DNA from: Chara braunii
Lineage: Eukaryota > Streptophyta > Charophyceae > Charales > Characeae
Direction: 5' to 3'
Assembly (NCBI GenBank): GCA_003427395.1
Contig: BFEA01000017.1
Coordinates: 5,270,347 to 5,327,311, forward strand
DNA length: 56,965 nucleotides
Shown here: piece by piece, positions 43,035 to 53,964 of the stretch
Numbering within the stretch: position 1 is the stretch's first letter
How the letters are laid out: every line of letters begins with the position of its first letter
Translations under genes and position numbers: made by a program
Notes under the pieces: model-generated
What the model was told of the DNA's origin: nothing
Seen by the model: the letters and a program-made list of their open reading frames with translations, nothing else
Database searches by the model: none

Positions 43035-43440
43035 GGACAGTATCGGACTGTAGGACATGATAGGTCCATCAGACAGATTCTTCCAGCAGATAAGACAGAC
43101 AGATTGGATAGTGTCGGACTGTAGGACATGAGAGGTCCATCAGACACAGATTGCTTAACGTGTATGCATAGGTAGTTGGATATACCAATACGTCTCTGCA
43201 TAGGGACGCTGGACCCGACTCCCAGAAGAATTCATTCACATCATTGTACAGGGACACTGGACCCCATTTCCAGCAGATACATTCACATCACTGTACAGGG
43301 ACGCTGGACCGGATTTCCAGCAGGTGTAGCTCCCCACCAATAGATGGAGCCTTCGACGCTGGGACCTACTTACCGGGGATGCTCTTATCACCTCGTTAAG
43401 TAGGTTTCCCGTACACGAAGGTTTCCCGTTTACTAGGTGC
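43035..43440 (+). mobile_element. Hairpin-module retroposon, copy 3 (three modules)
   Basis: It has a longer 5' region with duplicated CGGACTGTAGGACATGA. Three tandem hairpin I modules follow (43203, 43251 and 43298; period 47-48 bp), then hairpin II (GCTCC...GGAGC). The terminal hairpin has arms ACCTACTTA/TAAGTAGGT around GATGCTCTTATCACC. The terminal arms differ in sequence from copy 2 yet pair perfectly. Confidence 0.8.
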
Positions 43441-43591
43441 GAGTGATACGTTAGTCACACAACCTAAAGGAAAGGGGGGGCTACGAGCAGCCTCCTTTAA
43501 TACAGATAATCCCTAGCCCCGGTCCAGAACAACTTTAGTAGGGGGGGTGATACAAGCAGCCTCCCCTTATACGCGTTCTGGTTACCCCAAT

Positions 43592-43640
43592 CTATTGGTG
43601 GGGAGCCGCACCTGCTGGAAAATGGGTCCAGCATCCCAAT
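43592..43640 (-). mobile_element. Hairpin-module fragment, copy 4
   Basis: Reverse-oriented GATGCTGGACCCATTTTCCAGC and GGTGCGGCTCCCCACCAATAG. Only hairpin I and the start of hairpin II remain. Confidence 0.75.
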
Positions 43641-43992
43641 TGAATACATATGGGAAAATTGGAAGTCGTGATATGTGAAGTTTTGTTTATCTGGGTTCCT
43701 TGTCCACAGGAAGGCCGCAGCCCTACATCAGGTGTGCTTTTGAAAGTCTGGGGAGGGGAACCAGATCGGAGTGGCATACCACATCGCAGACAGTATCGAG
43801 TTGTTTAGAGCCAAGGTTCTAAAGGGTAGTCAAGTGTGTTCTCCCTGCCAACTGTGCATTTCATTGATCACTGACACCAGCAAGGAGGCTGCCGACATAG
43901 GGTGACAGCCTTTCATGCTCAAGCTGATTCCGAAAAAGTGAATGGGAGCAGAAGGGTCTGCCCACAACAAGCCCTCAAGGGACAGTTCTACC

Positions 43993-44017
43993 GGGGGGGG
44001 GGGGGGGGGGGGGGGGG
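43993..44017. repeat. Poly-G tract
   Basis: About 25 consecutive G on the plus strand, followed by ATCTGC. Confidence 0.97.
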
Positions 44018-44135
44018 ATCTGCAAGCCACCAACCAATTGTTGTAGACCAACTGACTTTCATTTCCGAAGCTGGCAGGGGGAGGTCTTCTCAACTTTTCT
44101 CAAAAAAAGATCCTTGTTGAAGTTGTAAATGTCCT

Positions 44136-44228
44136 TATGGGATGCTGGACCCGGTTTCCAGCACGTGCTGCTCCCCACGAATAGATTGGAGCGTTTGTTT
44201 GAAAAAAACAAAAACAAAGAAAAGAAAA
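44136..44228 (+). mobile_element. Hairpin-module retroposon, copy 5 (A-tailed)
   Basis: GGGATGCTGGACCCGGTTTCCAGC, then GCTCCCCACGAATAGATTGGAGC, then directly an A-rich tail (GAAAAAAACAAAAACAAAG). The terminal hairpin is missing, so this copy ends after hairpin II. Confidence 0.75.
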
Positions 44229-44229
44229 G

Positions 44230-45700
44230 CTTGCATCGCTCTTGTAAGGGCTTGGAAGGAGGAGGTGGAGGCTCTAACAAGGACCTTCAGTTCATCGGCA
44301 AATAGGAGGATAGTTGGCAGGTGAAGTGTTTGACCTCTTTCATCTTTGATGTTTTTTCAGCAGCGAGCAGCTAAATATAACCACTTCAGCGCGACTTCAG
44401 GTAACCCACAAGCAACCCCTAGCTTCTTGAAGAATTCTTCTTCTGTTTTTTTTTTTAAGCCCAGGGTGTTGTAGAGGCCAAGGACCAGACCCGCGGCGAT
44501 TGCTCGCAGTGGCAGCAATGGTTGTCCTGAAAGGATAGGCCACCTACCCTACCCATCCCCACGTTCATACTCCCAGTGCACCCCCTGTCCCTACTATCCT
44601 ACCTCAGTGTGACCAGCACTCAGGACCATCACCCTACCAGTATCGAGGGCAACTTGGGCCAGACAGCAATGACAAGCACCAAGGCTGGGGCCAATCCCCC
44701 AGCCCTAGTGGAAGCGGAAGCGGATGAACCTTGCGGTAAAGGAGAACGGCTAGGAATAACATTGGAAGTACATAACCACGGACATATACAGAACCAAAGC
44801 CAAGCCACCCCAGGTGCTGTCCACTCGGCCATCCTGAACCGGCCTCAACCTTCGTGTCCTCGGACCAGAACTCTGCAATGACTTGCTGATTTGGCTGCTG
44901 CATTTGTCTGCGAGGCTGTACAGTACAGTTTAGGGACAGATTCGTAATTTTGTTTCCACTAAGGGCTAACCGTGGTATCCGCCAGGGGGGAAATTCGTGA
45001 GGGATATATCTGCAAATTTGCAGAATTTCAGGCCCGCACTAATCTGGAATTCCTACAGTGACCCTAATAGCAGACCTGGGCTACCACACGAACAGACAGG
45101 CCTACGGGCCTACGCTGATAGACTGGTCCTATAGCCTAAAGCCGGGTAGGGAGAGGCCCTAGACGCCGAAACTGAAACGGTACCGGTCGGTCCAGTCCGA
45201 GTCTAGGGTTAGGCTAGAGCTATTAATAGGACTGAGTCAGTCGAGTTGTTTTTTTTTTTTTGGAACTTTTGGCTTTTGTTTTGCCAGGAGACGTGAGCAG
45301 GGCCAACGAAGGAAGGAAGGTGACAATTGACTGCAGGGGGCATCCTGAGTCCCTCGTCAGAGGACAGCCATAGCCAGACCTCTGGGGCCCGCCATAGCTG
45401 GGGCGCCCTCCACGCGCTTGCCCTTGAGGGTGTTTGCAATCGTCTGGGCGATCGGGAGGCTCTACACAGCTGTTTGTGGGTGGACCGCTGCTGCTGCTAC
45501 TCTTTCGGAGGTTGCTGTGTGGCAGAGACAGTGGTGCTGCAGCCATAGGTGCAGCTTTTGATGTCAGAGACTCTTCATCTTCATCAGGAACTTGGCGCTG
45601 GCCTCCTTCTTCATCATTCTGGTTGGCGCTGGCCTCCGAGAGGCCGTTTCAGAGTGGCGCTACTAGCAGTGTGGCATATTGCGCAGCCACACGGGCCTGC
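44230..45700. other. No recognisable gene
   Basis: Unassigned sequence with a T-run near 44446 and another at 45246. ORFs up to about 107 codons have no recognisable motif. Confidence 0.5.
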
Positions 45701-45714
45701 AAGGCCCGACCAGA

Positions 45715-45870
45715 CAGAAATTCAGGGCCCTACAGGCCCTGTGTCGTTTCAGCCTAAAAGCCTGAAAACGAGGGCCTACAGGCCCTGTGTCGTTTCAGCC
45801 TAAAAAGGGCCCTCCAGGCCCTGAGTCTTTTCAGCCTGAAACGGAGGGCCATTTTCAGGCCCTCATAAGA
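45715..45870. repeat. Palindrome-rich tandem repeat
   Basis: Units of GGGCCTACAGGCCCTGTG plus TCGTTTCAGCCTAAAA recur at 45734, 45780 and 45816 (periods 46 and 36). Each contains palindromes GGGCCTnCAGGCCC and TTTCAGCCTGAAA. The array can fold into several alternative hairpins. Confidence 0.75.
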
Positions 45871-46009
45871 TCGACCTGCCCTGAAACTTAGGCACCAGAC
45901 CAGGGTTTTATCACAGGCCATTTTGGGCCTGTTTTCAAGACAACCTTTGTTTGAACTTCAACGCCAGAGTCTGGCACGTTTTGGCATTGACAAGAGCAGC
46001 CTCCTGGAC

Positions 46010-46035
46010 GGGCCAGCACTATATAAGACTGGCCC
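46010..46035 (+). promoter_or_regulatory. TATA box inside a perfect inverted repeat
   Basis: GGGCCAG-CACTATATAAGA-CTGGCCC: 7-bp arms flank TATATAA at 46020-46026. An AATAAA lies about 200 bp downstream (46223-46228). A TATA box and poly-A signal this close are typical of an LTR (U3-R), so a solo LTR is possible, but no partner or termini were identified. Confidence 0.4.
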
Positions 46036-46421
46036 GCCCTACAGGCTGCAGGCAGTGACGAGGTAGTTCATAGGGACTTCCCAGGCACTTCACGTGCAGG
46101 AGGCAGGAGGTAGTCTTCAGGATTCGGCAGCAGCACTGTGATTTCTGAGCCTATTGAAATGACTCAAGAATTTCGTTATTTTGATTTTTCGAGTCCTTGG
46201 GTCCCTGGAGATGGATATAACTAATAAAAAGAAAATGTAATCCCGGGTGAGAAGAGAGCGTTATCAGTAGTCTTCAGCGCTGGGCGCTTTTAGGAGTTAG
46301 AGTAGCGTTAGAGAGAGAGAGATGGTTGGCGGAGGCCAGGGAGACTTACCTGTGGCGCCATAGCGCCAGCTTCATCTTCGATGTACCTGCAACAAGGCGC
46401 GACCTTCACAGGTTAGTACCA

Positions 46422-46670
<249 letters not shown>

Positions 46671-47368
46671 AGTATCTGCAGACTACGAGAGAGATAGAGA
46701 GATTGGTGACTTTGGGACTTGACGACATTTGGATTCAGACTCGACATTGGGATTGAGACATTGGACGAGGGATTATTTGGGACCTGTACCGAAGACTTGG
46801 TGTTGACGACATTCCCATCTTTCCCTTTTCTTCGTCTAACCCCCCCTCCTCTTCGTCTGTGTATGGTTGGGGACTGGCTCATTCTTCCTGTGTGAGCGCC
46901 CCTTCACACCATGGAATGATGATGACGTATGTTTGGTCTGCATTGCAACCTTGATTGTTCAGATCATTGGTATATTAGCCTTCCGCTGCGCTATCTTGTA
47001 CTATGTTCTGGTCTGCACCTTTACGGTATGCGACAAACAGAATGTAAGAGTTGGTGTGTAGTTTAGGTTTCAGTGGTGGGGAAACATTCAGAGAGAACTC
47101 TGTAACGTTCGGGGTTTATCTTGGCTCAAACTTGGTTACGTTCTGTTGTGTTTCTCATGGTCTGATTGGTTGTTGCGAGCATCGTCAGAGAGAGAAACAC
47201 TGTGTGTTGCCTCCACACTCTGTGCATATTTGCTTTCCGCTGCTTACTCTGTCTGTGTGCAGTGTGTGACTCTGCCTCCTCTCCCCTTCTTCTTATGCAA
47301 GTATGGCATGTGTGAGATTGCCTGTGTGTGACTGTTGATTGAAATCGACAGACAACCAAATTCATAAC

Positions 47369-47595
47369 AACTCTACCAGGCCTCGCACCCCTCCATGCTC
47401 AGTTACAGGGTGGCGCACCCACCCCAGCTACGGCCAGTGTTGTCCTCCGGTAGCTCACGGATGGCCACTGGAATTGCCTCCCACCCCCCCCCGGTTTCTC
47501 TACCAGGCTTCATGCCCCTGTGCCTAACTCAGGCTACAGGGCAGCATGACCACGCCCCAGCGCCAGCCAGCTCCGTTCTGACATCGGCCTCCGTC
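47369..47595. repeat. Dimeric repeat family, copy 3
   Basis: Monomers near 47369 (CTCTACCAGGCCTCGCACCC) and 47499 (TCTCTACCAGGCTTCATGCC) share CAGGGYRGC and CCAGC motifs with the copies at 40.75 and 41.2 kb. Spacing is about 130 bp, as in copy 1. Confidence 0.65.
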
Positions 47596-47961
47596 AACTA
47601 AGTCATACCAAGGAATTTGCAAGTGACCCTCCGCCAAACGTTGTTTCAGCTTCTTTGTATATTTTTTCCATAGTTTTTTTTTTCCTTCTTGGGCTTTCGT
47701 GTTCCTTTTTTTTTTTTTTTGTGCTTAGGCTCCCCAGGATCTGGCCCACGACCTCGCCCACATCTGACCCAGCTACGCCACCAAGGCAGCTAGACCCAGG
47801 CCGGGCACCTGACCCAGTAAACCTTGATGGCATGTCATAACAGCAGGGAAGGGATCCGCACGGAGCACGGGAGAAAAAGTGGCAGAAATTTCACAAGAAC
47901 TTCAAGAAGCAAATATGTTGTTCTGTTATATCATTCAATTTCAATGGAGGAGAAGAGCTTT

Positions 47962-48061
47962 GGTCCTCAGGCACATCTGTAAGAATTGGGAAGATGCTCA
48001 GAACATTAGCATGGGCCCAGCACAATGATAACACGCAGAAATCAAGAAATGGTCCAAAAAA
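47962..48061 (+). pseudogene. U6 snRNA-derived pseudogene
   Basis: GGTCCTCAGGCACATCTG, AGAATTGG, ACATTAGCATGGGCCC, ATGATAACACGCAGAAATC and AAGAAATGGTCC follow U6 in order and spacing. The catalytic ACAGAGA box reads CTCAGAA. The usual terminal T-run after GGTCCAAA is replaced by an A-run. This indicates a non-functional retroposed copy in a different state of decay from that at 11.4 kb. Confidence 0.82.
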
Positions 48062-48930
48062 TACAAATGAGATGAGTGTTGTCATCAACGACTTTCTTTT
48101 CTTTTCTCATTAACATTTTGCCAGTGCTGTGGAACTGATACCTTTTTCTGTGAATGTGTGACCTCATTTGTTTTGATATGAGGGGGGAGGAGGGGGGAGG
48201 GGGGAGAAGGGGGGAAGGGGATGGTGGGGGGGGCAAAGGATTGTAACAGAGGTTGAAACAGTAGTAGAGCCCATTGCAATGCCTTTTGGCCAAGTGGGCA
48301 GTAAACAGGATCTGTCATCGGAAAGTATTCTTGTGGATCTGGAAGACCTAGGAAGGATTCTCTCCGACGATGACGCGGCACTTTCTCAGGCAAAGACAGC
48401 TTAGTCTCTTCCAATTCAGTTGAGATTCTTTTCCTTAACTTTCACCCTCGCCCGCTTGGTTGTTCAGCTTGTCATTGAAACTGCCAGTGCTCGAAAGCCT
48501 CTTCTGCTGGACCAGCAAGTCTCTACGCGCTACCCCAATGGCCAGCCGTTTACTGGAGGGATCTGCAGCCTCTTTGTTTATCTTATGGTTGTAATCTTTC
48601 ATCCGGTGGGAACCCCAACTCCCCGAAATCGGTACCTTCATGCAGCCATTTTGGGACTCCCAATGGGACCAGTCTCCCGATGGGCCCTAACTGGTACTAC
48701 TCCAATGGAGGACAGCGAGCCATTTAGGGAAGCCATCTGTGGCCCCCTTGTAGAGACAATTGCAAGCTATGGAAAGCTACAGCGGTTTGAATTCCTTCGG
48801 CACTGTATCGGTACTCCTCCCCTGCTTTTTTTCTTTTAACAGTATCCATCTGTATGTTCAGTTTTGGAATCAAATTAATCAATGCATTGTCCTTTGTTTT
48901 TACAACCTCGAGTGAATGTGAAAAGGTAAA
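48062..48930. other. No firm gene; G-rich tract at 48180-48235
   Basis: 48180-48235 has many runs of three or more G and could form quadruplexes. A 139-codon plus frame (48420-48839) has a segment, QPFTGGICSLF, resembling QPFTQGICRLL near 56.8 kb. The corresponding DNA is similar, so this is more likely a dispersed repeat than a gene. Confidence 0.45.
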
Positions 48931-48934
48931 AGTT

Positions 48935-49043
48935 TGGTCTTCCAGCAGGTGTGGCTCCCCGCCATCAGTCCGGGAGGCAAAGCCTCAATCTCGGTGGTTC
49001 CCTTACCACTACCGGGATAGAGGCCTTGCACAACAGCCACCAA

Positions 49044-49070
<27 letters not shown>
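48935..49070 (+). mobile_element. Hairpin-module retroposon, divergent copy 6 (A-tailed)
   Basis: It begins TTCCAGCAGGTGTGGCTCCCC, the end of hairpin I and start of hairpin II. A short hairpin GAGGCAAAGCCTC and a terminal hairpin ATCTCGGTGGT/ACCACTACCGGGAT around TCCCTT follow, then an A-run (49042-49069). The terminal stem is a third sequence version of the same structure. Confidence 0.65.
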
Positions 49071-49074
<4 letters not shown>

Positions 49075-49103
49075 TGCAATGAGCATGCTAGTAGGCTGTG
49101 CTC

Positions 49104-49231
49104 TGGGCCCAAGTCCCGCTAGAAAGGTTGAGTTTCCTCAACGCCTGAATCTGGATGTGTTTGTGGAGAGGTGCGGTTGAGGAAACTCAACGCTACCAAT
49201 GGGACTTGGGTCAGCGGGACTCGGGCCCTGG
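49104..49231. repeat. Inverted repeat, possible MITE
   Basis: GGGCCCAAGTCCCGCT...GGTTGAGTTTCCTCAACGC on the left pairs with GCGGTTGAGGAAACTCAACGC...GGGACTTGGGTCAGCGGGACTCGGGCCC on the right, across a loop of about 30 bp. The inner arms are nearly perfect. It could be a small foldback transposon. 49240-50030 has no gene. Confidence 0.7.
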
Positions 49232-50033
49232 TCTCTTCCTGCACCCACTGAATTTCTTGCCTCCACTTAGATCCGTGATGCGCTGATGTCAGACTCCCTC
49301 GAGCGAGGTCCCATTGTCAAAGGGCTAGGATAGGAAAAAAAAGTTTGTGTGGCAGTAGAGCGACCCAAATCCGCCCTGCAATGACTTGTGATCCCATGGT
49401 CAGTGTTTTATATGTATTACCTGGAAAAAGGAGAACATCTGAGTTCCCCTCCTCCTCTCCTTCAGACTGGGCATGCCGTTGCGAAAGGAGCTTCCCGCCA
49501 AAATATGCTCTATCCCATTGGGGGGGGTATGCCCAACCCCAATATGCCCAACCCAACGAGAGCTAGGGCTGTGCATACCACCAAGGGATAGAAGGTTTTC
49601 AACTTTTCAGTAATCTCGCTACTTTTGTGCAATAATGATGAATAATCTCATTTTCCGGTTGAAGCACTGCTTAAATCACGGACTGTATAGAGGCCATTAT
49701 GATCATGGCGGACAGAAATCTCTTTTCTCATTCAGAAATCTGGCAGTTATTTTTTTCACTCTTGTCGCGACCTCTGCGATGGGATCATTTTGTGATCTGA
49801 TGGCTGGGAAGCACTGCTCCGTGATTTCTGGGCATGAGGTCTCTGTTTCCTTTTTCCTTTTGGTTGCCTTTCTCCTGCTTTCCCTGTGAAAAAAACCGTA
49901 ATGAATCTGTCGTACACTCTATCGTATGCTAGTGCAATCCTTTGTAAGCATGTGTAATGGATTGTGCCTATGGGTGTATCACTGTATCTTGCTTATCTGT
50001 TCTCATGCTTGATGCTGTATTGCCATACAGCAG

Positions 50034-50064
50034 GTCAATTCAATAGTGGGACAACGGCCCGGTT

Positions 50065-50095
<31 letters not shown>

Positions 50096-50125
50096 TTCAA
50101 TAGCGGGACCACGGCCCTGGTTGTC
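50034..50125. repeat. Direct repeats flanking a poly-A tract
   Basis: TCAATTCAATAGTGGGACAACGGCCC and GCAATTCAATAGCGGGACCACGGCCC flank a run of about 24 A. The arrangement could be a tandem duplicate of an A-tailed sequence, adjacent to the reversed hairpin element. Confidence 0.7.
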
Positions 50126-50127
50126 TC

Positions 50128-50335
50128 CTTTTTTTTTTTCTTTTTTTTTTTTTAACTTCGTATACAGGAAACCTACTTAACGAGGTGATAAGAGCATCCC
50201 TGGTAAGTAGGTCCCAGCGTCGAAGGCTCCATCTATTGGTGGGGAGCTGCACCTGCTGGAAATCAGGTCCACCGTCCCTGTACAATGATGTGAATGTATC
50301 AGCTGGAAATCGGATCCAGCGTCCCAATACAGAGA
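50128..50335 (-). mobile_element. Hairpin-module retroposon, copy 7 (two modules, A-tailed)
   Basis: Read on the minus strand: two hairpin I modules (near 50318 and 50272), hairpin II GCTCCCCACCAATAGATGGAGC, terminal hairpin ACCTACTTA...TAAGTAGGT around GATGCTCTTATCACC, then CTGTATACGAAGTTAAAA and an A-rich tail (T-rich on plus, 50128-50154). Terminal arms match copy 3, so these two form one subfamily. Confidence 0.82.
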
Positions 50336-51110
50336 TGTGTTGATATCTCCTCCCTCCCGAGATCCCATGTGCTGTATGTATGATGTGAGTGCTTGTATAT
50401 TTGTGTATTTGTTTGTTTGTGTCGATGCAATCTATATGATCTGTGCTTCGTATGCTTGTGCTGTAAAAGGGTTCCATCTGCTGTGTGTGCTGTGGGTGAC
50501 AGTGTTGTGCTGTGGTGCTTTTGTATCTCAGTTGTGTAATATGATGCATGATGTGAGTGTGTTGGTGTGTTGAGTGAGTAGTGTGAGTAGTGATGTATGG
50601 TAGATCTGTATGCGTCAGCGGGATGAAGACATCTTTGTAACCAATGTGGCAACATTATGTGACCAAATTGTGGCCATATTGTGACCGCGTCAGCATACCC
50701 AGGTGGGTGCCATTGCCTTCTCTGGAGGCTTCTGTGCGAGCACCTGGCTTTCTTCGGTGCTTATCAAGCACAGGCAGCAACAGGCCCCACTTTCTGTCTA
50801 AGATCTCCTACTTCTAGCCTTCCATCCCATTCCATCCATTCCCGTTTCTGAGCGATGGACTCAGAGTTCAAGTGTGCAATGGTCAATCCATGGTGCCCTC
50901 ACTCCCATTAGTCCCTCCAGCCTAGAGCTCTTAAGACCTTAAAACCTCTAAACCCCTAAACCCCTAAACCCTGGACCTCTGCCAACAGTCCTTTATGCCC
51001 CTCCTATTGTTCCTCTGTTGTTCCCCCGAAGGCGTTGGCACTGTTAAAACCCTTTTCCCTGACTGAGAGTCCATACTTGTCCGGCATTGAGCAAAGGGAA
51101 GTTGGGTACA

Positions 51111-51170
51111 GGGGAGGGGAGGGGAGGGTGGGGGGAGAGGGGGGGAGGGGGGAAGGGAGACGAGGGGAGG
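51111..51170. repeat. G-rich tract
   Basis: Repeated GGGGA/GGGGGG runs on the plus strand with quadruplex potential. The flanks 50340-51110 carry no gene; a short TAAACCC-like run near 50944-50970 is noted elsewhere. Confidence 0.8.
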
Positions 51171-51180
51171 AAGGCGGAGG

Positions 51181-51365
51181 TTGGGTGTCACCGACTTCGG
51201 TATCGGGATTCGGGTATTTCTAGTCATAAAGAAGGGTGAAGTTAGGCATTTGAAAGGGGCCCCCGTCGGCTGGGTGTCACGGACTTCGGTATCAGGATTC
51301 GGGCATTTCTAGTCATAAAGAAGGGTGAAGTTAGGCATTTCAAAGGGGCATCCGTCGGCTGCATG
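51181..51365. repeat. 89-bp tandem duplication
   Basis: GGGTGTCACSGACTTCGGTA and TCTAGTCATAAAGAAGGGTG recur at an 89-bp period (51183 and 51272), with only a few differences. Confidence 0.9.
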
Positions 51366-51648
51366 TCATCCAGCGGCTGTTTTCCCTTTTTTTAATAAAA
51401 AAGCATCTCTTTATTATATTCGAAAAGGAAGAGAATTGAAGCCAGGGACCTCACAACTCAACCCAGAATACTGGGGGCATGTCAAAGATGCCGCTTCTTT
51501 TTTTCTTTTTTTCTTTTTTTCTTTTTTTTTTAGTGGCCTTGTTTTCTCCTCATCAGATAATGTCATGCCTTTCAAAGGGAAATTTAAAATAGAAATAAAA
51601 ATGAAAGGAGACTGGACTCTGGAGTGATGGGAACAGTAAAGCCATTCT

Positions 51649-52038
51649 CAAAATGAAAGAGGACTTGCTCCACAATAGGAAAGTCAGAGGGAGGAGAAGG
51701 AGGTGCACCAGCATGGTGGCTGAATGTTAGACACCTAGAAACACTGGTATCAAAGAGGATTTGCTCCACAATAGGAAAGTCAAAGGGAGGAGAAGGAGGT
51801 GCACCAGCATGGTGGCTGAATGGTAGACACTGAGAAACACTGGTATGAAAGAGGATTTGCTCCACAATAGGAAAGTCAAAGAGAGGAGAAGGAGGTGCAC
51901 CAGCATTGTGGCTGAATGGTAGACACCTAGAAACGCTGGTATGAAAGAGGATTAAATTTGCTCCACAATAGGAAAGTCAAGGGGAGGAGGAGGTGCATCG
52001 GCATGGTGGCTGAATGGTAGACACCTAGAAACACTGGT
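51649..52038. repeat. 96-bp tandem repeat, 4 copies
   Basis: Units of TTTGCTCCACAATAGGAAAG through AATGGTAGACACCTAGAAAC start near 51665, 51761, 51857 and 51958; periods are 96, 96 and about 101. Because 96 is divisible by three, the minus strand stays open over the first three units, giving a 32-residue protein repeat (VEQILF...SVSRCLPFSHHAGAPP). The last unit's 5-bp insertion breaks that frame. No domain is known to me. Confidence 0.88.
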
Positions 52039-52039
52039 C

Positions 52040-53060
52040 GATGGACTTAGGACTTTGGAAGAATATAAAGTTCCAACCGCGGTTGAGAAGAATACAAAGT
52101 TGACACCGCGGCATGAGAAACGGAAACAAATAATGAGGACATTGAGAAGCAAGAGCATAAAGGGGCTGGGGGGCATTTCGGATGCAGTCTTGATTTGCAT
52201 TCATTCTCGGAGCAGGTTTTCCAGGCTAGAACCTGGAGGCCTCACTCTGCAGGGCCGTGCAGGCTGATTGCTTGGGGATTGCACAGACAGTTCTTTAGTT
52301 GTACCAAATTACTACCAATCCAGAGTCAGGACATCATCCCTTCCCTTACCTTCTTTAAGCAAATAGTGGGTCTCGCGTAAAGCTCGCATGTGAGGCCCGC
52401 CTTCCAGTGTTGGGAAAGCTTTTCGCTGGGCCAGGGGAGGCATGTCCGTCAGCTGGAATATTCGAATACAAGTACATCGCAACACATTGGGCCTCTCCAG
52501 TTGAGCTTTGGTAACTAAAAGTAAAATAGTTTTCTTGCATATATCCCTTTATGTTGTTCTTTTGGATTGATTGTTTTTAGTTGTACCGTTCTCTGAAGTT
52601 AGTTTTGGATACAATGGGATGGGTGGCATCTGGAATCATCACAAAAGGACTATCGCTTGTTTTTTCATAAATGGACTGAGATCCCCAGGGACATACCCCT
52701 CCCTCCCGCCTCAGATTTCCCCGACCTGTTCCCACCACCAAATAACACCTTAGTTGAGCTCAGCTGGTATGGCCGAGACACTGTGGAACCCGCCCAGCAC
52801 AATCTTAGTGGGCCCAGTCAGGACGGAGAACGGGAATAGGAGGACAGGTTGCCTGCTCCAGTCGCCCCCTGGATGCAGACCCTGCCCCCCCTCATCCCCC
52901 TTCCCACCTGGCCGATCCTCCTAAGACTGGTTAAGAGGCTGTCAATGGTGCAGCTCAGAGTTAGGTAAATTCCTAGTACACAGGTATAGATGATTTGAGT
53001 CTCCATACTAGGGAATTCAGCAACCTGCTCAGTAAATCCTCTACAGGCCAGAGTAATCAA
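52040..53060. other. No recognisable gene
   Basis: Unassigned; only short frames without motifs. Confidence 0.5.
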
Positions 53061-53199
53061 AAGGTCTGTTGTCTTGCCCAGTTATTACTCAGGTCTCCAA
53101 AGCACTCATTAATAGGGGGAGGAAGGAACTAGGGTGTTGCGGCAGAGATCTGACATTGAGTTCAGGGCGAAGAGGTTCCCCTCCTATCCAATTTGCCTG

Positions 53200-53415
53200 C
53201 TCAGTCAATCCCCCGGATCCAGGGGCAAGGAATCTCACACAACGCTGTTTTGATACATCCCAAACTCAGCTTGTATAATGGGACGCTGGACCCGTTTTCC
53301 AGCAGGTGCTGCTCCCCACCAATAGATGGAGCCCCTCCCCAGGCGCTAGTGGTGTCTGCACTTATCAGCACCACTAGCGCTGGCGGGGTAGTTTAAAAAA
53401 AAAAAAAAAAAAAAG
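53200..53415 (+). mobile_element. Hairpin-module retroposon, copy 8 (best preserved)
   Basis: After ATCCCCCGGATCCAGGGGC and CACACAAC comes TTGTATAATGGGACGCTGGA. Hairpin I is GCTGGACCCGTTTTCCAGC and hairpin II GCTCCCCACCAATAGATGGAGC. The terminal hairpin GCGCTAGTGGTG/CACCACTAGCGC surrounds TCTGCACTTATCAG. The copy ends with a run of about 19 A (53395-53414). Its terminal arms are the same type as copy 2, with a paired change CGC/GCG extending the stem. Confidence 0.85.
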
Positions 53416-53617
53416 GTTTTGCATTTCCTAAGATAGCCTGGACTGACTCTTGAAGAAGTAGACTGTACCCTCGGGTCCCTTCTGGTCCTGTAAAAAGCGA
53501 AACTGGGTAAGGCTCCCTGACAGGTACTTGGTTTCATTCTGGGATGGTTGTGAGGACCCCGGCCTCAAAGGATTATCTTTCTAAATAGAAGCCTTGGAAA
53601 AAAAAAAAAGAGAGAGA

Positions 53618-53961
53618 ATGAATAGGGAGTTAAACCCTTGCCAGAACGTGGAAAGATACATCGCCATAGTTTTTTGTCATTTCGACTCATTTGTGCCTGT
53701 GGAGAGTAGGCAATGTATCTTCCGGGTTCTGACAGTGTATTCGGTCTTTTTTTTTTTTTTGAGGTCTCAGCTTGGCAGTTGGGTTGCTGGCTGTAGATTA
53801 CCTTGGTTTAGCTTTTGTCGTTTTTAGGGCCTCGAAGCTATGTATACGGCCTCTCTCCACAACTCTCCAAATGTGCAAATGAGACTGAATCCTCCGCCAG
53901 AACGTGGAAAGATACATTGTCATGGTTTTTTGTCTTTTAATGATGTGGAGAGTAGTGGGGG
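53618..53961. repeat. ~250-bp tandem repeat family, pair 1
   Basis: CCAGAACGTGGAAAGATACA followed by GTTTTTTGTC and GTGGAGAGTAG occurs at 53641 and again at 53897 (period about 256). The second unit is bounded by CTCTCCACAACTCTCC and GGAGAGTAGTGG, an imperfect inverted repeat. Confidence 0.75.
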
Positions 53962-53964
53962 TTT

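Noticed and set aside
42590-43440. Possible CRISPR-like array from regularly spaced hairpin modules
   Set aside because: Modules are at most three, the spacers are near-identical (ATTCACATCA), the context is eukaryotic and copies have A tails, so this is retroposon structure.
50940-50975. CTAAACCCCTAAACCCCTAAACC run, similar to plant telomere repeat
   Set aside because: Only a few degenerate units (CCTAAAC with extra C); too short to call an interstitial telomere.
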